Shown piece by piece: positions 62,234 through 64,000 of a stretch of DNA of 64,000 nt (position 1 is its first letter; each line of letters opens with the position of its first letter). This DNA comes from Dehalococcoidia bacterium (lineage in GTDB: Bacteria; Chloroflexota; Dehalococcoidia; Lucifugimonadales; JAGWBF01). Where the stretch lies: positions 55,089 to 119,088 of the forward strand of contig JAGWBJ010000009.1 of assembly GCA_021295955.1 (NCBI GenBank), written 5' to 3'. The position numbers and the translations under genes are program-made. The notes beneath the pieces were generated by a model. The model saw only the letters and a program-made list of their open reading frames with translations. It was not told the DNA's origin and ran no database searches.

Positions 62234-63220
62234 CTACACCCCATCGTACACCTCGGGGTTGCAGCAGTGGACCAGGCGCTCCCCACGGATGCCGGCCAGC
62301 AGGTTGCGGGCCGCCAGCATGCACATGGCCCGGCGGGAGCCGCGGGAGGCGCTGCCCACGTGGGGGGTCACCACCACCCCGTCCATGGAAAGCAACGGGT
62401 CGTCCTCCGCGATGGGCTCTGGATCGGTCACGTCCAGGCCCGCCCCGGCGATCCAGCCCTCCTCCAGCGCCCTGTGAAGGGCGCGGCCGTCCACCACCGG
62501 CCCCCGCGCCGTGTTCACCAGGATGGCACTAGACCGCATCCGGCGAAGCTCGGCCTCTCCTATGAGATGGTGGGTCTCCTCGGTGAGGGGCACGTGAAGG
62601 CTGACGAAGTCCGACTCCTCCAGCAGCCGGTCCATGGCTGCGTACTCCACTCCCAGCCGCTCCTCCTCCCCGGGCTTCCTGGTGCGGGAGTGGTACAGTA
62701 CCTTCATGTCGAAGCCCCTGGCCCGCTTGGCCATCTCCATGCCTATCTTGCCCATGCCCACGATGCCCAGGGTGGAGTCGCTGACATCGGCGCCCAGCCA
62801 GTAGTTGGGATGGAACGCCATCCGCCAGCTTCCCCGCCGGACCCACCGGTCCGACTCCACGACCCTCCGGGCCACGGCCATGAGAAGGGCGAAGGCAACG
62901 TCGGCGGTGGCCTTGGACAGGACTCCCGGAGTGTGCCCCACGGGGATGCCGCGGCGGGTCATCTCCGCCACGTCGATGTTGTCCACTCCCACGGCGAGCT
63001 GGCTGACCACCTTCAGGCCGGGCGCCTCCTCCAGGGCCGCGCCGTCCACCCGGTCCATTATGTTGGTCAGGACCCCGTCCATACCCCGTAACGCCTCCCG
63101 TAGCTGCTCCGGCGACGGCGGGCTGTCCTCGGGCCACACCGCCATCTCCGCATGGGCGGCGATGGCGTCCAGCGCGTCCCGGTCCATCTCCCGGGTCACG
63201 AATACCCTGGGCCTGACCAT
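62234..63220 (-). CDS. D-2-hydroxyacid dehydrogenase (glyoxylate/hydroxypyruvate reductase-like)
   Basis: A 328-residue D-isomer-specific dehydrogenase. It shows KVVSQLAVGVDNIDVAEMTR, the NAD motif LGIVGMGKIGMEMAKRARGF, RSSAILVNTARGPVVDGRAL, GAGLDVTDPEP and VVVTPHVGSASRGSR, with the catalytic Arg-Glu-His set. The shape matches GyaR-type glycerate dehydrogenases; formate or phosphoglycerate dehydrogenase is less likely given the length. The ATG at 63220 follows GGGAGTG at a good spacing. The long upstream leader contains three 19-base repeats. Confidence 0.92.
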   Translation of the reverse strand: MVRPRVFVTREMDRDALDAIAAHAEMAVWPEDSPPSPEQLREALRGMDGVLTNIMDRVDGAALEEAPGLKVVSQLAVGVDNIDVAEMTRRGIPVGHTPGVLSKATADVAFALLMAVARRVVESDRWVRRGSWRMAFHPNYWLGADVSDSTLGIVGMGKIGMEMAKRARGFDMKVLYHSRTRKPGEEERLGVEYAAMDRLLEESDFVSLHVPLTEETHHLIGEAELRRMRSSAILVNTARGPVVDGRALHRALEEGWIAGAGLDVTDPEPIAEDDPLLSMDGVVVTPHVGSASRGSRRAMCMLAARNLLAGIRGERLVHCCNPEVYDGV

Positions 63221-63235
63221 ACTCGACACTCCCTT

Positions 63236-63292
63236 GCTCCAACGGCTCCCGAGTGCTCCAACGGCTCCCGAGTGCCCCAACGGCTCCCGAGC
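63236..63292 (-). repeat. 19-bp tandem repeat (three units) in the dehydrogenase leader
   Basis: GCTCCAACGGCTCCCGAGT is present twice exactly (63236-63254, 63255-63273) and once with two changes (63274-63292), between promoter and start codon. The 63221-63560 gap holds this repeat and the two divergent promoters. Confidence 0.9.
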
Positions 63293-63322
63293 CCGGGTGG
63301 CTCCCGGCGCGGAGCGTGTTAC

Positions 63323-63352
63323 ATTGTAGTCCAGGCGTCCACGCCATTCCAA
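63323..63352 (-). promoter_or_regulatory. Promoter of the D-2-hydroxyacid dehydrogenase gene
   Basis: Minus-strand TTGGAA (63347-63352), 18-base spacer, TACAAT (63323-63328). Confidence 0.6.
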
Positions 63353-63487
63353 CCGCCTGTCGCGTCGGAGGTACATGACGAACGGGGGAAAGGGCGGGAG
63401 CTCCACGGCAAGACACATACCGGGAGAATTGTCGAGCCACGGGGTAGACAATAGCCCTCGCCGGGCGTGGAAACGCTACGAAACCCG

Positions 63488-63516
63488 TTGACTCAGGCAT
63501 GGGCCGATGCTATACT
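63488..63516 (+). promoter_or_regulatory. Promoter of sufB
   Basis: TTGACT (63488-63493), 17-base spacer, TATACT (63511-63516) with an extended TGC in front, 45 bases before the ATG. Confidence 0.75.
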
Positions 63517-63560
63517 GATTCCCTACCAAAATGGTCGACAATACGGCCTGAAGGACTGAC

Positions 63561-64000
63561 ATGACGTCACAGAGGGTGATCTCCCGCCAAAGTGGCTTGG
63601 ACGAATCGGACTACAAGTGGGGATTCGTCATCGACATCGAGTCGGACACGGCCCCCCGGGGACTCGGCGAAGACACCGTACGGTTCATATCCGCCAAGAA
63701 GGGCGAGCCGGACTGGATGCTTGACTGGCGGCTGAAGGCCTACCGGCACTGGGTCAAGATGGACAGGAGGGAGCCCACCTGGGCCAACGTCCAATACCCG
63801 CCCATCGACTACCAGGACATCATCTACTACGCGGCCCCGGCTTCCAAGGCCGACGGCCCCAAGAGCCTGGACGAGGTGGACCCCGAGCTCATAACCGCCT
63901 TCAACAAGCTGGGCATACCCATCGAGGAGCAGAAGAAGCTGTCGGGGGTCGCCGTCGACGCCGTCCTGGACAGCGTCTCCGTGGCCACCACCTACAAGGA
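63561..64000 (+). CDS. sufB: Fe-S cluster assembly scaffold SufB (partial, runs off the window)
   Basis: The first ~146 residues of SufB, a subunit of the SufBC2D iron-sulfur assembly complex. The N-terminal region is diagnostic: DESDYKWGFVIDIESDT, LGEDTVRFISAKKGEPDWML, WRLKAYRHWVKM, EPTWANVQYPPIDYQDIIYY, and EEQKKLSGVAVDAVLDSVSV. The cluster-ligand and beta-helix core are beyond the window. The ATG at 63561 has AAGGA seven bases upstream. No sufC precedes it, so sufB is here the first gene of its unit. Confidence 0.95.
   Translation, partial: MTSQRVISRQSGLDESDYKWGFVIDIESDTAPRGLGEDTVRFISAKKGEPDWMLDWRLKAYRHWVKMDRREPTWANVQYPPIDYQDIIYYAAPASKADGPKSLDEVDPELITAFNKLGIPIEEQKKLSGVAVDAVLDSVSVATTYK

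Overview
The window is a GC-rich, gene-dense bacterial chromosome segment. The content suggests a heterotrophic Chloroflexota bacterium, perhaps of the SAR202/Dehalococcoidia group. This is an inference from a combination of features: solute-binding lipoproteins with TAAP-type linkers, a CoxL/M/S-type molybdenum hydroxylase, an Ldh2-family oxidoreductase beside an L-2-hydroxyglutarate oxidase, a T-box in front of ilv-leu, a DUF951 gene, and dispersed GTCATTCC-type repeats. No rRNA or tRNA gene, prophage or CRISPR array was seen. Many genes have a readable sigma-70 promoter (TTGACA/TATAAT type, 17-18 bp spacer).

Layout. 1-8010: pdxS (cut by the window edge), a membrane-anchored HdrD-like iron-sulfur oxidoreductase, a Uma2 nuclease gene and a MacB/FtsX-type ABC exporter. 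8431-17529: a membrane-anchored unknown, two tandem GlcG/HbpS-like genes, a coxG-like gene, coxM-coxS with coxL divergent, then an NHL-repeat gene and a DUF1800 gene. 17631-23037: polysaccharide deacetylase, zinc alcohol dehydrogenase, GNAT acetyltransferase, methyltransferase, a VapC pseudogene and a collagen-like lipoprotein, interspersed with repeats. 23140-25088: a TPP riboswitch and thiG-thiE-thiS. 25125-30773: isochorismatase, a family 5 solute-binding lipoprotein, and 2-hydroxyacid oxidation genes. 30786-37870: comF, a solo IS630-type DNA-binding gene, vapBC, an MFS transporter, then a probable sulfur operon (cysteine dioxygenase-like, four-domain rhodanese, acyl-CoA dehydrogenase-like).

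38096-39973 is an AT-richer island holding a methyltransferase-like gene and an SplB-like radical SAM gene. 40072-48077 is the branched-chain amino acid operon ilvB-ilvN-ilvC-leuA-leuC-(uma2)-leuD behind a leucine-type T-box. 48074-54267 is a minus-strand block: metallo-hydrolase, moaC, rnhA, moaA, rdgB, methylmalonyl-CoA mutase large subunit, DUF951 and pyrF. 54432-56433 is a second AT-richer island: a ribbon-helix-helix (RHH) gene and a HEPN-domain gene with their own promoter and operator-like palindrome. A SfsA-endonuclease III fusion follows. 57822-62226 is a second TPP-riboswitch operon for pyrimidine uptake and salvage (thiZ-thiX-thiY-tenA-thiD). The window closes with a 2-hydroxyacid dehydrogenase and the start of sufB.

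The strongest candidates for something undescribed are the RHH-HEPN module (54432-56433) and the methyltransferase/radical-SAM pair (38096-39973). Secondary interest lies in the SfsA-MagIII-like fusion, the tetra-rhodanese operon, and the many short tandem repeats located at gene ends.
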